Assembly: GCA_964423865.1 (NCBI GenBank)
Contig: CAYRGN010000005.1
Location: 56,138 to 120,137 of the forward strand
DNA: 64,000 nucleotides
Direction: 5' to 3'
Origin: Leadbetterella sp964423865
GTDB lineage: Bacteria > Bacteroidota > Bacteroidia > Cytophagales > Spirosomataceae
The notes under the pieces were generated by a model. The model was not told where the DNA came from. It did not search any database and worked only from the letters and a program-made list of their open reading frames with translations. How positions within the stretch are numbered: position 1 is the first letter of the stretch; each line of letters opens with the position of its first letter. Positions 7,733 to 15,444 of this stretch are shown here, piece after piece. A program made the position numbers and the translations under genes.

Positions 7733-10546
7733 ATGAAAAAGTTACTACTCTTGACGGGCCTGCTCGCTCCGGCCTTTGTGGCCCACAGCCAATCCGCCCC
7801 CCATTTTGCTACCGACCCTACCCTGAGCCCTGACGGGAAAACCGCCTACTTCAGTTTTGACAGCGATATCTGGAAAGTACCTGTGGCCGGAGGCGAGGCC
7901 CTGCGCATCACGGCCCTGCAAGGCCAGGAAATGAACCCGCGGGTATCGCCCGACGGCCAATGGCTGGCCTTCAGCTCGAACCAATACGGCAATTACGACG
8001 TGTACGTCATGCCCCTGGAAGGCGGAGAGATTCGTCAGCTTACCTGGCACCAGGCCACCGACCGCATGGAGAACTGGTCCTGGGACAGCAAGAAAATCTA
8101 TTTCACTTCCGACCGGTACAACAATTTTGGAAGCTACTCGGTAGAAGTGACCGGAGGAACAGCCAAACGCCTGTTTTCCCATTTCTTCAATACCTCCAAC
8201 GCCCTGGCCGAAACCCCCTCCGGCGAATACATCTTCACCCATACCATGGAAAGCGACGGACAGATCACCCGGAAACGATACAAAGGGGAGAACAATCCCG
8301 ACCTGCTGGGTTATCACCCCAAAACCGGAAAATTTACCCAATACACCACCTATAACGGCAAAGACCTGAACCCCTCCGTAGACCGAAATGGGGTGATTTA
8401 TTTTATTTCCGATGAAAAAAACGGGGAGTATAACCTCTGTTCCCTGAGCAAGGGAACACCCAGAGCTCTGACCGACTTCCCTACCTCCATCCGCCGGCCC
8501 TCGGTATCGGCCAACGGCGAAAAGGTAATCTTTGAAAAAGACTACCGCTTGTTTATATATGATGTCGCCACTACCCAAACCCTGCCTCTGGATTTCCGTG
8601 CAAATTATAACACGCCACTGGTGAAACACCAGGAATTTAAAACCGAAGCAAACATTTCGGCCTTTGATGTGTCGCCCGACGGAAAAAAGATGGCGTTTGT
8701 ATCCCGGGGAGAGCTGTTCGTGTCTGACATCAAAGGGAAATTCGTACGGAAAGTACTGGAAAGCAAAGAAAGGGTACTGGAGGTAAAATGGCTGAAAGAC
8801 AACCGTACCCTCCTTTTTAACCAAACCCGGAACGGATACCAAAACCTGTATACCGTCAATGCCGACGGCACCGGCCACCTGAAAGAACTGACCACCGACG
8901 CCCGCAATAACCGTGATCTCACCCTTAATCATGACCTCTCCCGGGCGGTGTACCTGAGCGGTCGCGACGAGGTTCGCCTACTCGACCTGACCGACTTCCG
9001 GTCAACCGTAGCCGTAAAAGATGAAATCTGGGGCTTCCAGAACTCCTCTCCCTCTTTCTCACCCGACGGGGAATACATTCTCTTTACGGCTATTCGGAAT
9101 TTTGAGCAGGATATCTTCGTGCATCATATCAAGGCAAAGAAGACCCTGAACCTTACCCAAACCGGTGTCACTGAAGCCAGCCCGGTATGGTCGGCAGACA
9201 GCCGTTATATTTATTTTACCAGCAACCGCACCACCCCCTCCTACCCCTTCGGTATGCAAAATGCCACGGTTTACCGCATGTCGCTCGACTGGTACGCGGA
9301 ACCTTTCCGTTCTGACCATTTTGACCAACTGTTTGAAAACAAAAAAGACAGCCTCGCTCCGAAAACGGTCCGCATCAACACCGAAGACCTGTCTGACCGG
9401 GTCACCCCGGTTTCCAACCTGTTCGGCACCCAATACGGTCCTGTGACGTTTACAGTAAAAGAAAAAAACTATATTTTTTATAATTCCAATGAGGAAAAAG
9501 GAAAGACCGCATTCTTCCGCACCATAACCTCCGATTTTGAACCCGACAAAACCGAAAAAGTGGCCGACCGGCCTTTCTCTTCCCTGATCAAAGCAGGCGA
9601 TAAATTTTATGTACTGACGGGCGGCGACATCCATACCTATTCCCCAGAATCCAACAAAACTGAGAAAATAGCCGTCTCCTACAAATTCCTGAAAAACCTG
9701 GAAAGCGAGTTCCGCCAGATGTATTACGAGGCCTGGGCCGGACTGGAGGAAAACTTTTACAACGACACCTTTCACGGGGTAGACTGGCCGGCCCAACGCG
9801 ACCGGTACGCAGCCTACCTTCCCTTTGTGAACAGCCGGAAAGACCTGAGAGTGTTGCTAAACGACCTCCTGGGCGAGCTCAACTCTTCTCACCTCGGCTT
9901 CACTTCTAACGGAGCAGAAGAAAGCACTTACCTGAAATATGTAACCAACGAAACGGGCATTGTATTTGACGAAACGAACCCCTATCGGGTAGACCGTATC
10001 GTACGTAAATCGGCAGGAAGCAGCGCCCCCGTTCAGAAAGGGGATATCCTGACTGCGGTAAACGGGGTAAAAGTAGACAAAAGCAAAGACCGCGACCAGT
10101 ACTTTACCCTGCCTACTCTACAGGAAGAGATCACCCTGGAACTGGAAAGAAACGGCAAGCCCTTCACCGTGAAAATACACCCCGAAGCCAGCTTCTCTTT
10201 CAAAGACAAACTGTATGACGAATGGATACGGGAAAGCCGGAACCGGGTAGACCGCCTGAGCGGGAACCGCATCGCGTATTCCCACATGAAAAACATGAGC
10301 GGTCAGGCCCTGGAATCTTTCTTACTGGATATGGTGGAGCAGGAAAACCAGAAGGACGCCACTATTCTTGACCTGCGTTTTAACCGGGGCGGAAACGTAC
10401 ACGATAAAGTGTTGCAGTTCCTGGCGCAGCGCCCCTACCTCCAATGGCAGTACCGGGGCGGCAAACTGGCACCACAGAGCAACTTCGCCCCGGCTGGAAA
10501 GCCCATTGTGCTGCTTATCAATGAATCTTCTTTAAGCGATGATTGA
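7733..10546 (+). pseudogene. Tricorn-like S41 peptidase, N-terminal part, split by prophage
   Basis: A periplasmic or secreted tricorn-protease homologue. It has a signal peptide (to about residue 20), then PD40/WD40-like propeller repeats (DPTLSPDGKTAYFSFDSDIW, NPRVSPDGQWLAFSS, DVSPDGKKMAFVS). A C1 domain follows (YYEAWAGLEENFYND), with LNSSHLGF carrying the likely catalytic His, then a PDZ domain and the start of the S41 catalytic domain. Host sequence ends at 10541; the last codon and stop come from prophage DNA. The predicted nucleophile is the Ser of SLSDAE (codon 935), and the prophage enters one codon later. Joined with 47826-48104 the intact protein would have 1028 residues. While the prophage is present, the product lacks the end of the protease fold and is almost surely inactive. 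Confidence 0.93.
10538..10541 (+). repeat. Left target-site duplication GATG
   Basis: GATG occurs here and at 47823-47826. Joining the flanks with one copy restores the peptidase frame SLSDAEM. Mu makes 5-bp duplications; here the fifth base differs (CGATG versus TGATG), so either a 4-bp duplication or one later mutation is implied. Confidence 0.75.
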
Positions 10547-10884
10547 GGGGTAGTTCTAAAAGTAAATGGCGTTTTTTATAAAATGGTTATTCTGAAACAC
10601 TTATAAATGGCGTCTTTACTTCCAAAAGTACACATTCTTTAATATGGCTTGAATTTACGTTTAATATTTGATGTGACAAAGCCCCTATTTTAATAGGGTA
10701 ATTTTAATAGTATTTGAATTTTTAAGCCCCTTGAGGGCTTTTTTTGTGGTTTTTTGGGAAACTTGAAGAAAGTCCTCCGGATTTTTTAATAGTTGTTTAA
10801 AAGGTGGCATAATTGTGTACTTTTGGAAATTGTGCCACTTTATTGTGCCACCTTTTTGGGATATATGACTTAGAAAAGTACAAC
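10542..10884. promoter_or_regulatory. Left phage end with transposase-binding-like sites
   Basis: The word TTCCAAAAGTACAC at about 10621-10634 recurs in inverted form near 10814-10828 (GTGTACTTTTGGAA). Looser copies lie near 10554 (TTCTAAAAGTAAATGG) and 10872 (AGAAAAGTACAACAC). AAATGGCGT occurs twice (near 10564 and 10605). The same word occurs at the right end, as expected for MuA-type end binding sites. No credible gene is seen here. The hairpin AAGCCC-CTTGA-GGGCTT plus T-run near 10724-10745 would terminate rightward transcripts entering from the peptidase gene. Confidence 0.65.
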
Positions 10885-10886
10885 AC

Positions 10887-10908
10887 AAAAAAGCCCTCTT
10901 TCGAGGGC
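10887..10908 (-). terminator. Terminator of the phage early/DGR operon
   Basis: Read on the minus strand, GCCCTC-GAAA-GAGGGC is a perfect 6-bp stem with a GAAA loop, followed by six T residues. It lies about 19 bases beyond the stop of the last leftward gene. Confidence 0.85.
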
Positions 10909-10926
10909 CTTTCTTGTATCTTACGG

Positions 10927-11610
10927 TTATTCTTTTTCCCATGCAATAATGTCTCCCAGTGAGTTCTTTCTGGACTTTAAGCCCAAGCTTCTCAGGTGCC
11001 GATAATACTCTGTAACCTTCTCTGTTGGGAGCCGGGAGAAGTAGTCTTTATCCCAGAAATTTGGATGTGAGGAGGAGGTTTTCTGATGCTGTAAGCGTTT
11101 AATCTCGTTTATGTTTTTGCAGTAGTAACTGACCGATTTCACCTTTGCCCAGAACTCTGTACAGACAAAGAATTTGGCTACTAAATCTTCGTCTATTTCA
11201 GTCTTTTTTAGCATTCCAACTTCCGCCGGTTTGATCTTGTATTTGATGCCAGCATAGGCCTCGTAATGGCGACAAAATAAGGCAATCTTTTCATTTACAG
11301 CTTCTGGTTTCTTCCGGAATACTATCAGCTCCAGGAATGAATCTGTAAGGGTGGTATCGGGTCGAAACTCCAACACTTTGGCGGTGTATTCCCGAGCAGT
11401 GAGGCCAACATCCATTAGAGTCTGCCAGTCTTGCAGATCATTTAAACAAAGCGGCTCAATATGTACAATCTGGGCGTCATGGTGATGGCGGGTAGCAACG
11501 TATATAGAGCAATCAGCCCCGGTTCGATGATCCGGGCTGAAAGGCAGGATGGCCAAGTAATAGGCGGCATCCAGTTTGGCATTGTAGTTCTTTTTGAAAG
11601 TGATTTTCAT
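10927..11610 (-). CDS. Unknown protein at the end of the DGR operon
   Basis: A 227-residue soluble protein that I do not recognise. It has no signal peptide or membrane segment. The N-terminal half is mixed alpha/beta (AAYYLAILPFSPDHRTGADCS, IYVATRHHHDAQIVHI). The C-terminal half is lysine-rich and helical (YRHLRSLGLKSRKNSLGDII) and resembles a nucleic-acid binding tail. It begins 5 bases after the preceding gene and is the last gene before a strong terminator, so it is co-transcribed with the reverse transcriptase. It could be a phage early protein or a DGR accessory factor; nothing in the sequence decides. Confidence 0.7.
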   Translation of the reverse strand: MKITFKKNYNAKLDAAYYLAILPFSPDHRTGADCSIYVATRHHHDAQIVHIEPLCLNDLQDWQTLMDVGLTAREYTAKVLEFRPDTTLTDSFLELIVFRKKPEAVNEKIALFCRHYEAYAGIKYKIKPAEVGMLKKTEIDEDLVAKFFVCTEFWAKVKSVSYYCKNINEIKRLQHQKTSSSHPNFWDKDYFSRLPTEKVTEYYRHLRSLGLKSRKNSLGDIIAWEKE

Positions 11611-11615
11611 AACAG

Positions 11616-11906
11616 TCAGGTAAACATAAACATTTGATTTTCCTCTACTATAGTCGTTTCAAAGGGAAAACCTTCCTTAGGTATTCTCTGAATCATATCC
11701 ATAAGAACTTTAGAACCCGTAAAGAGGACGTGTTTTGTGCCTCCCATCTCAATTTGCATATCTACACGTTTTCCGGCGAAATTTGATTCTTCAATCTTAA
11801 AATCATGCACCGTTATGAGCCGGTTCAGCACTTTACTGATCTTGATTTTTGGCCCGGAAAACGTGTTTGTTTTAAGATTGATATTGAAATCTTTGAAATT
11901 CTTCAT
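11616..11906 (-). CDS. Small unknown protein overlapping the DGR reverse transcriptase
   Basis: A 96-residue protein that I do not recognise. Predicted strands alternate (FNINLKTNTF, GPKIKISKVL, KRVDMQIEM, KHVLFTGSKVL), suggesting a compact beta-rich fold. Its start overlaps the end of the reverse transcriptase gene by 35 bases, so translation is probably coupled. It is not a recognisable Avd protein, which is normally an all-helical bundle of about 120 residues. It is the best positional candidate for a DGR helper or a phage single-strand-binding-like protein (inference). Confidence 0.7.
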   Translation of the reverse strand: MKNFKDFNINLKTNTFSGPKIKISKVLNRLITVHDFKIEESNFAGKRVDMQIEMGGTKHVLFTGSKVLMDMIQRIPKEGFPFETTIVEENQMFMFT

Positions 11907-12882
11907 GTTTTAACAGTTTACGTAAAAGGTTTTTTGAATTGCAGGGCTTAGCCCATCCGTAGTATGCAGCAATGCTCTGTCTTGGTTTTCTTTTGTGGAC
12001 TGCTCTGGCGAAATTCTTCTTAATTGTCTTTCGCATCAAAATGTGTGTGTGAAAAAATACATATCCTACAAAGTCAATTCCCCGGGCGGCGACCGGAAAA
12101 ACCTGGTAGTTGGGTTTAAGCTGGAGTCTTAGATTCTCTTCCAGGTAATTACTGATTTCTCTCCTTAGCTGATGCAGATAATCTTTACTATGGTGCAGGA
12201 TCACTATGTCATCAGCATACCGGAAATAATGCTTTACCTTCATTTCTTCCTTAAGCCAGTGATCAAACCCGGTTAAGTTAAAATTGCTGAAATACTGTGA
12301 AATAAAGTTTCCGATCGGTATTCCCTTCGGTACGCTATCAATAATATCATCGATTAGCCACAAGAAATCCCTATCCTTTACCTTTCTTCGGATTTGATTT
12401 TTAAGGATTGTGTGGTCGATTGTAGGATAGAATTTTCTGATGTCCAGCTTGAGACAGTAGGTGGTATTCTCCCTATTACTTAGAGCCTTTTTGAGATTTC
12501 TAAAGGCTTTCCCGATCCCCCGGCCGGGAATGCACGCATACGTATCGGCGGTAAATGTGGATGCTAGAATCGGCTGCAAATAATTCATAGTCGCATAATG
12601 CACAATCTGATCAGGAAAATAAGGCAATGCATAAACTTCACGCTCTTTAGGCTCATATATCTTGAAAGTCCTATATACTGATGTAGTGAAAGTTTTATCA
12701 TAGAGCATCCTATGAAGCAGGGATAGGTTTTCTGCCGGGTTCTCGTCAAATTGCTTAACCTCATACCTGTTTTTCTTCCCCTTTCGGGCTTTTTGAGCGG
12801 CCAGTTCCAGGTTTTCCATACTTATTACGTTCTGCCAGATATTACCTACTCTTTTCATAATTCCTTTGTTTGAGTCGGTCAT
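11872..12882 (-). CDS. DGR reverse transcriptase
   Basis: A 336-residue reverse transcriptase. It shows LDIRKFYPTI (residues 146-155, first catalytic Asp), GIPIGNFISQ (187-196) and RYADD (221-225, catalytic Asp pair). The IGNxxSQ form of motif 4 is typical of diversity-generating retroelement enzymes rather than group II intron or retron enzymes. No maturase or endonuclease domain follows. The template repeat lies 83 bases upstream of its start and two target genes lie beyond, in the standard target-TR-RT order. Product role: copy TR RNA into adenine-mutagenised cDNA that replaces VR sequence. Confidence 0.95.
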   Translation of the reverse strand: MTDSNKGIMKRVGNIWQNVISMENLELAAQKARKGKKNRYEVKQFDENPAENLSLLHRMLYDKTFTTSVYRTFKIYEPKEREVYALPYFPDQIVHYATMNYLQPILASTFTADTYACIPGRGIGKAFRNLKKALSNRENTTYCLKLDIRKFYPTIDHTILKNQIRRKVKDRDFLWLIDDIIDSVPKGIPIGNFISQYFSNFNLTGFDHWLKEEMKVKHYFRYADDIVILHHSKDYLHQLRREISNYLEENLRLQLKPNYQVFPVAARGIDFVGYVFFHTHILMRKTIKKNFARAVHKRKPRQSIAAYYGWAKPCNSKNLLRKLLKHEEFQRFQYQS

Positions 12883-12964
12883 CTTCGGAGTATTATTCCT
12901 ACCAATGCCCTTTTAAACTTTTATTTTTTGCCCTGTTGGCAAGGTCTGCGGCGCAAAGAACAAC

Positions 12965-13038
12965 GGTGTGGGCTGAGGATCGAGTTCGCGTTCGTGTTCG
13001 TGTAATTCGAGTTATCAAACCGGAAGCCTGACAACCGC
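12965..13038 (-). repeat. DGR template repeat (TR)
   Basis: This 74-base noncoding segment lies between target 1 and the reverse transcriptase. It aligns without gaps to VR1 (offset 200) over its whole length and to VR2 (offset 593) through about 13034. All 10 differences to VR1 and all 11 to VR2 occur at T on the + strand, which is A in the RNA-sense strand. Read in the target frame it encodes F-D-N-S-N-Y-T-N-T-N-A-N-S: five AAC/AAT codons and one TAC at the variable sites, the usual AAY design that cannot mutate to stop at the first two A positions. Confidence 0.96.
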
Positions 13039-13072
13039 AGGAACCCCAAGCCGCACCGCACAACCCAATATT

Positions 13073-13462
13073 TTAAAGCTCGTTTTCCAGCATCAGGACG
13101 TTATTGAACTCTTCCAGGAAAGTCCGGCCGACAAAACTGCTGGTTTCTTCATCCAAAAAGCGAAGGAGTGGGCTGAGGATCGAGGACGCGCCCGCGTTCG
13201 TGCAATACGAGATATCAAACCGGAAGCCCGACAACCGCCCACTATCGTCATATACAGGCCAGAAGTAAGGGAACCACTTGTTCTTTTTATTTGCGAAAGT
13301 TACTTCCTTACCGCCCTGATGAAACTTATGGATCAGCAGGAGTCTTTTGATGCCCATTGCATACTTTTCGTGTACGTGCCAGTCCGGGTTGACGGTGTAA
13401 TTTTGGGGGTCTTTGCCGAGCTCAGTACATACTTTCTCGAAGGTGTCAATTGATTTGTTCAT
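13073..13462 (-). CDS. DGR target protein 1 (variable protein)
   Basis: A 129-residue protein without signal peptide. The N-terminal helical part (TFEKVCTELGKDPQNY, YAMGIKRLLLIHKF) is followed by a WFPYF segment. The variable region spans about residues 75-99 (SGFRFD-I-S-Y-C-T-N-A-G-A-S-S-IL), and a conserved tail LDEETSSFVGRTFLEEF follows. The variable window is therefore internal, with some 30 fixed residues after it. It is paralogous to target 2, whose stop lies 6 bases upstream. Small Bacteroidota prophage proteins with a GFRF...VG.FLEEY pattern are familiar, but their function is unknown to me. A ligand-binding role is inferred from DGR targeting. Confidence 0.9.
   Translation of the reverse strand: MNKSIDTFEKVCTELGKDPQNYTVNPDWHVHEKYAMGIKRLLLIHKFHQGGKEVTFANKKNKWFPYFWPVYDDSGRLSGFRFDISYCTNAGASSILSPLLRFLDEETSSFVGRTFLEEFNNVLMLENEL
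13165..13238 (-). repeat. DGR variable repeat 1 (VR1)
   Basis: Gapless match to TR with 10 differences, all at template T (+ strand): TR positions 12967, 12985, 12986, 12991, 12992, 12995, 13003, 13007, 13012 and 13029. Replacements include G, A and C. The change at 12967 is shared with VR2 and lies at the coding-strand 3' edge, so it may mark the IMH/IMH* difference rather than mutagenesis. Confidence 0.96.
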
Positions 13463-13468
13463 TGTATT

Positions 13469-13939
13469 TTATTTTGAAATTGGAAAATGTACTATTTTAT
13501 ATTCCTCCAGGAATGTCTTACCAACATAATCTGAGGTCTCCTCATCTTTAAATCCAAGGAGTGGGCCGAGGATCGAGCCCGCGTCCGTGATCGTGCAATC
13601 CGAGCCATCAAACCGGAAGCCCGACACGGAGTGCTCATATACAGGAAACCATTTTTCCTGGTTCGTATTTGCAGCGTCTAAGACCTCGCCCTGGTTAAAC
13701 ACCTTAGATAGGAGACCGATGCGTTTTACCTGATTCAATAAAATGTCCATCGGTTCAGAGCTGCTGGTAACGTAATCCGCAGGATCTACGCTAGCTTCCT
13801 GGCAAACCTCTTCAAAACTTGTTATTCGACCCAGTAGGTCTTTGGGCTTCGGCGTAATGGTGACTTCACCAGTTTGCTGATTGAAAGCCTCTATCATGAA
13901 GCCTTCAGGAATTTGAACTTGAATCGTTGATTTTTTCAT
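13469..13939 (-). CDS. DGR target protein 2 (variable protein)
   Basis: A 156-residue paralogue of target 1 with an extra N-terminal module (VQIPEGFMIEAFNQQTGEVT) seen in many Bacteroidota phage proteins. FEEVCQEA, a WFPVYEH segment and the variable region (about residues 105-127: SGFRFD-G-S-D-C-T-I-T-D-A-G-S-IL) follow. The conserved tail is FKDEETSDYVGKTFLEEY. There is no export signal or membrane segment, so it acts inside the cell or in the virion. It is the first gene of the DGR cluster. Two cysteine-containing variable loops with different chemistry in the two paralogues show that both have been diversified. Confidence 0.9.
   Translation of the reverse strand: MKKSTIQVQIPEGFMIEAFNQQTGEVTITPKPKDLLGRITSFEEVCQEASVDPADYVTSSSEPMDILLNQVKRIGLLSKVFNQGEVLDAANTNQEKWFPVYEHSVSGFRFDGSDCTITDAGSILGPLLGFKDEETSDYVGKTFLEEYKIVHFPISK
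13558..13627 (-). repeat. DGR variable repeat 2 (VR2)
   Basis: Matches TR with 11 differences, all at template T (+ strand): 12967, 12974, 12985, 12986, 12992, 12997, 13003, 13007, 13012, 13013 and 13029. Five of these columns carry a different base from VR1 (one only in VR2), so the two repeats were mutated independently or diverged after duplication. Confidence 0.95.
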
Positions 13940-14014
13940 TTTTGTACTTGATTAAGAGTTGGCTTTGGGGTGTCTACTCCCGAGAAGATAAGGGGGTAGA
14001 CACCCGTTGAAAAA

Positions 14015-14200
14015 TTACTTTGCGTTCTTTTTAGCCTGCACATTCTGGCGAATCTGCTGGGCTAATACTTTGGTTTCCTGGAGCCCCTGACGCAGGCGGG
14101 TTCCGGCAGATTTGTTGCCTTTTTGTTCGAAAGCGATGGCATCTTTTTCGAGGGAAAGAACCTGGTTCTTTAAGGCCTCGTAATTGGTGATTGAAGACAT
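14015..14200 (-). CDS. Histone H1-like (Hc1-type) small protein
   Basis: A 61-residue, helical, lysine-rich protein. The pattern LEKDAIAFEQKGNKSAGTR-LRQGLQETKVLAQQIR matches the short H1-like proteins common in Bacteroidota chromosomes (KGNKAAGTRxRK core). These are thought to bind DNA nonspecifically. A phage copy in the early region could compact DNA, alter host transcription or replace host nucleoid proteins (inference). Confidence 0.85.
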   Translation of the reverse strand: MSSITNYEALKNQVLSLEKDAIAFEQKGNKSAGTRLRQGLQETKVLAQQIRQNVQAKKNAK

Positions 14201-14328
14201 ATATATTTAGGTTTTGGTGTACATAGATATAAGATTATGAAGGGTATCATCAGCACAAGTGTGGCCAACAATACGAGAGCTGTAAAAAGCACTATAGTGA
14301 GCCTAATCAGGGTAATAATGACTTCCAT
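14170..14328 (-). CDS. Short hydrophobic protein
   Basis: A 52-codon frame beginning MEVIITLIRLTIVLFTALV, with one long hydrophobic segment over residues 3-36 and a short polar tail. It overlaps the start of the H1-like gene by 31 bases and sits 11 bases after the previous stop, like other tightly packed genes here. It may be a small phage membrane protein. Coding status rests only on position and composition. Confidence 0.4.
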   Translation of the reverse strand: MEVIITLIRLTIVLFTALVLLATLVLMIPFIILYLCTPKPKYICLQSPITRP

Positions 14329-14339
14329 TTGAACGGTAG

Positions 14340-14555
14340 TTAAAAAAGTGATAATTGAGTATTTTCTGCGGGTTTGGGTTTGTAGTGGCCGATCCCATAA
14401 ACAATGAAGCGGACTGTTTCTGCATCAAGAAAATACTTGTCAGCCAGCATCTGAATAGCATAGGCGGATTGCAGTTTCTTCACATTTACGAGCTTATGGA
14501 ATTGCGCTCTCAGGGCTTCGTTCCTAAGGCCTTTTTTGTTTTTTCTTTTTGCCAT
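14340..14555 (-). CDS. Small helix-turn-helix-like protein
   Basis: 71 residues with a basic N-terminus (MAKRKNKKGLRNEAL), then a likely HTH: SAYAIQMLADKYFLDAETV-RFIVYG. The arrangement recalls the C-terminal DNA-binding part of Mor/C-type middle/late activators of Mu, and it lies in the comparable early-to-middle position. It lacks the dimerisation domain of Mor, so the match is only suggestive. It overlaps the upstream gene by 32 bases. Confidence 0.6.
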   Translation of the reverse strand: MAKRKNKKGLRNEALRAQFHKLVNVKKLQSAYAIQMLADKYFLDAETVRFIVYGIGHYKPKPAENTQLSLF

Positions 14556-14862
14556 ATTGATAAGGGTTTGATAGCTTATTTAATATGTGTCGTTCCATAA
14601 CTTCCAGTTTAGCCAGCAGGCCTGCCTGCTCCATAACTCTGAGGCAGTAGATGTCTACAGGCTTGAGGCGGAAAGTACAGCGAATGCGGCCTTCCCATAC
14701 CAGTTTATTAGCCCTGACTAATACCCTGCCCATGAGTTCTCTTCCTGTCTCGTTTATCAGACCTGCAAGCGGAGCATCGGGGGTGTACACCTGCACGATC
14801 TTATCCAGTGCCTGTGTAGCAATCTGAAGCTCTAAAACAGTTAGTTGTAAAGTGCTATGCAT
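14524..14862 (-). CDS. Hypothetical phage early protein
   Basis: 112 residues, mainly helical, ending in a very basic tail (YGKKKKQKRP). I do not recognise it. The basic C-terminus suggests nucleic-acid binding. It is packed between two small genes with overlaps at both ends, typical of a phage early operon. Confidence 0.65.
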   Translation of the reverse strand: MHSTLQLTVLELQIATQALDKIVQVYTPDAPLAGLINETGRELMGRVLVRANKLVWEGRIRCTFRLKPVDIYCLRVMEQAGLLAKLEVMERHILNKLSNPYQYGKKKKQKRP

Positions 14863-15007
14863 GGGTAAGAAGGTTTAAGATTCTCCCAACCAGCGACCGT
14901 CTTCTACGAGATGACCAAGCGGCTATTTTTTTTGAAAAAAGATGCCGGTCTTTTTTCAAAGAATAGAGGTAAAACGGCAGCAAAAGAAGGTCTTGAATAT
15001 GGGTCAT
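14855..15007 (-). CDS. Short basic protein coupled to the GemA-like gene
   Basis: A 50-codon frame whose ATG overlaps the stop of the GemA-like gene as ATGA and whose stop overlaps the next start by 8 bases. The product is strongly basic (WSSRRRRSLVGRIL) with a hydrophobic N-terminus (LLLLPFYLYSL). The double overlap supports a real translationally coupled gene, but no homologue is recognised. Confidence 0.45.
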   Translation of the reverse strand: MTHIQDLLLLPFYLYSLKKDRHLFSKKIAAWSSRRRRSLVGRILNLLTHA

Positions 15008-15441
15008 GATAATAGCTCTTTTATGGCTCTGGAACGGCGATTGTCCTGCCAGTTTTCGAGACCGGTGATACAGTTACGCAGCTCATCAAAAGTGAGCTGA
15101 TTGAAGTTCTTTTGAAATGTGTTCTGGCAAAAAGTATTAAGGCCTTTCCAGTCTGCCGGAATGTAGATTTCGTCAGGTAATATGCCCAGCTCTTTGGCCT
15201 TGTTTATGGCTTTGGCCCGCATCTTTTTTATAGATTGATTTCGGAGACCATCAAGCACTTTTATAGCGTCCTGAAGTTGGGCATCTGAAAGGTCTCTGGA
15301 GGAAGTGTAAAGCCCTCCGGAGACCTGATTAACGATAGCTGCTTTATCATCCGCATCACAATGGTTCTGTGATAAAAGCTGATGAAACCGGGCATTTAAA
15401 GCCGCTCTTTTTGGTTGTTTGGTTTGGGCTGAATTTTGCAT
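15004..15441 (-). CDS. GemA-like (Mu gp16, DUF1018) regulatory protein
   Basis: 145 residues. A basic N-terminus is followed by the pattern D-ADDKAAIVNQVSGG-LYTSSRDLSDAQLQDAIKVLDGL, which resembles the DUF1018 core, then a second helical half with INKAKELGIL. Mu GemA modulates host gene expression and DNA topology. Order after the transposition genes fits. The match is by pattern only and the sequence is divergent. Confidence 0.6.
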   Translation of the reverse strand: MQNSAQTKQPKRAALNARFHQLLSQNHCDADDKAAIVNQVSGGLYTSSRDLSDAQLQDAIKVLDGLRNQSIKKMRAKAINKAKELGILPDEIYIPADWKGLNTFCQNTFQKNFNQLTFDELRNCITGLENWQDNRRSRAIKELLS

Positions 15442-15444
15442 AGT

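Noticed and set aside
10685..10942. 85-codon minus-strand frame at the left phage end
   Set aside because: It runs through two terminator hairpins and transposase-site-like repeats and overlaps the upstream gene. Composition is that of AT-rich noncoding DNA.
11872..12882. Reverse transcriptase as a group II intron or retron
   Set aside because: No maturase or HNH domain and no intron domain V-like fold were seen; the TR/VR pattern and SQ motif point to a DGR.
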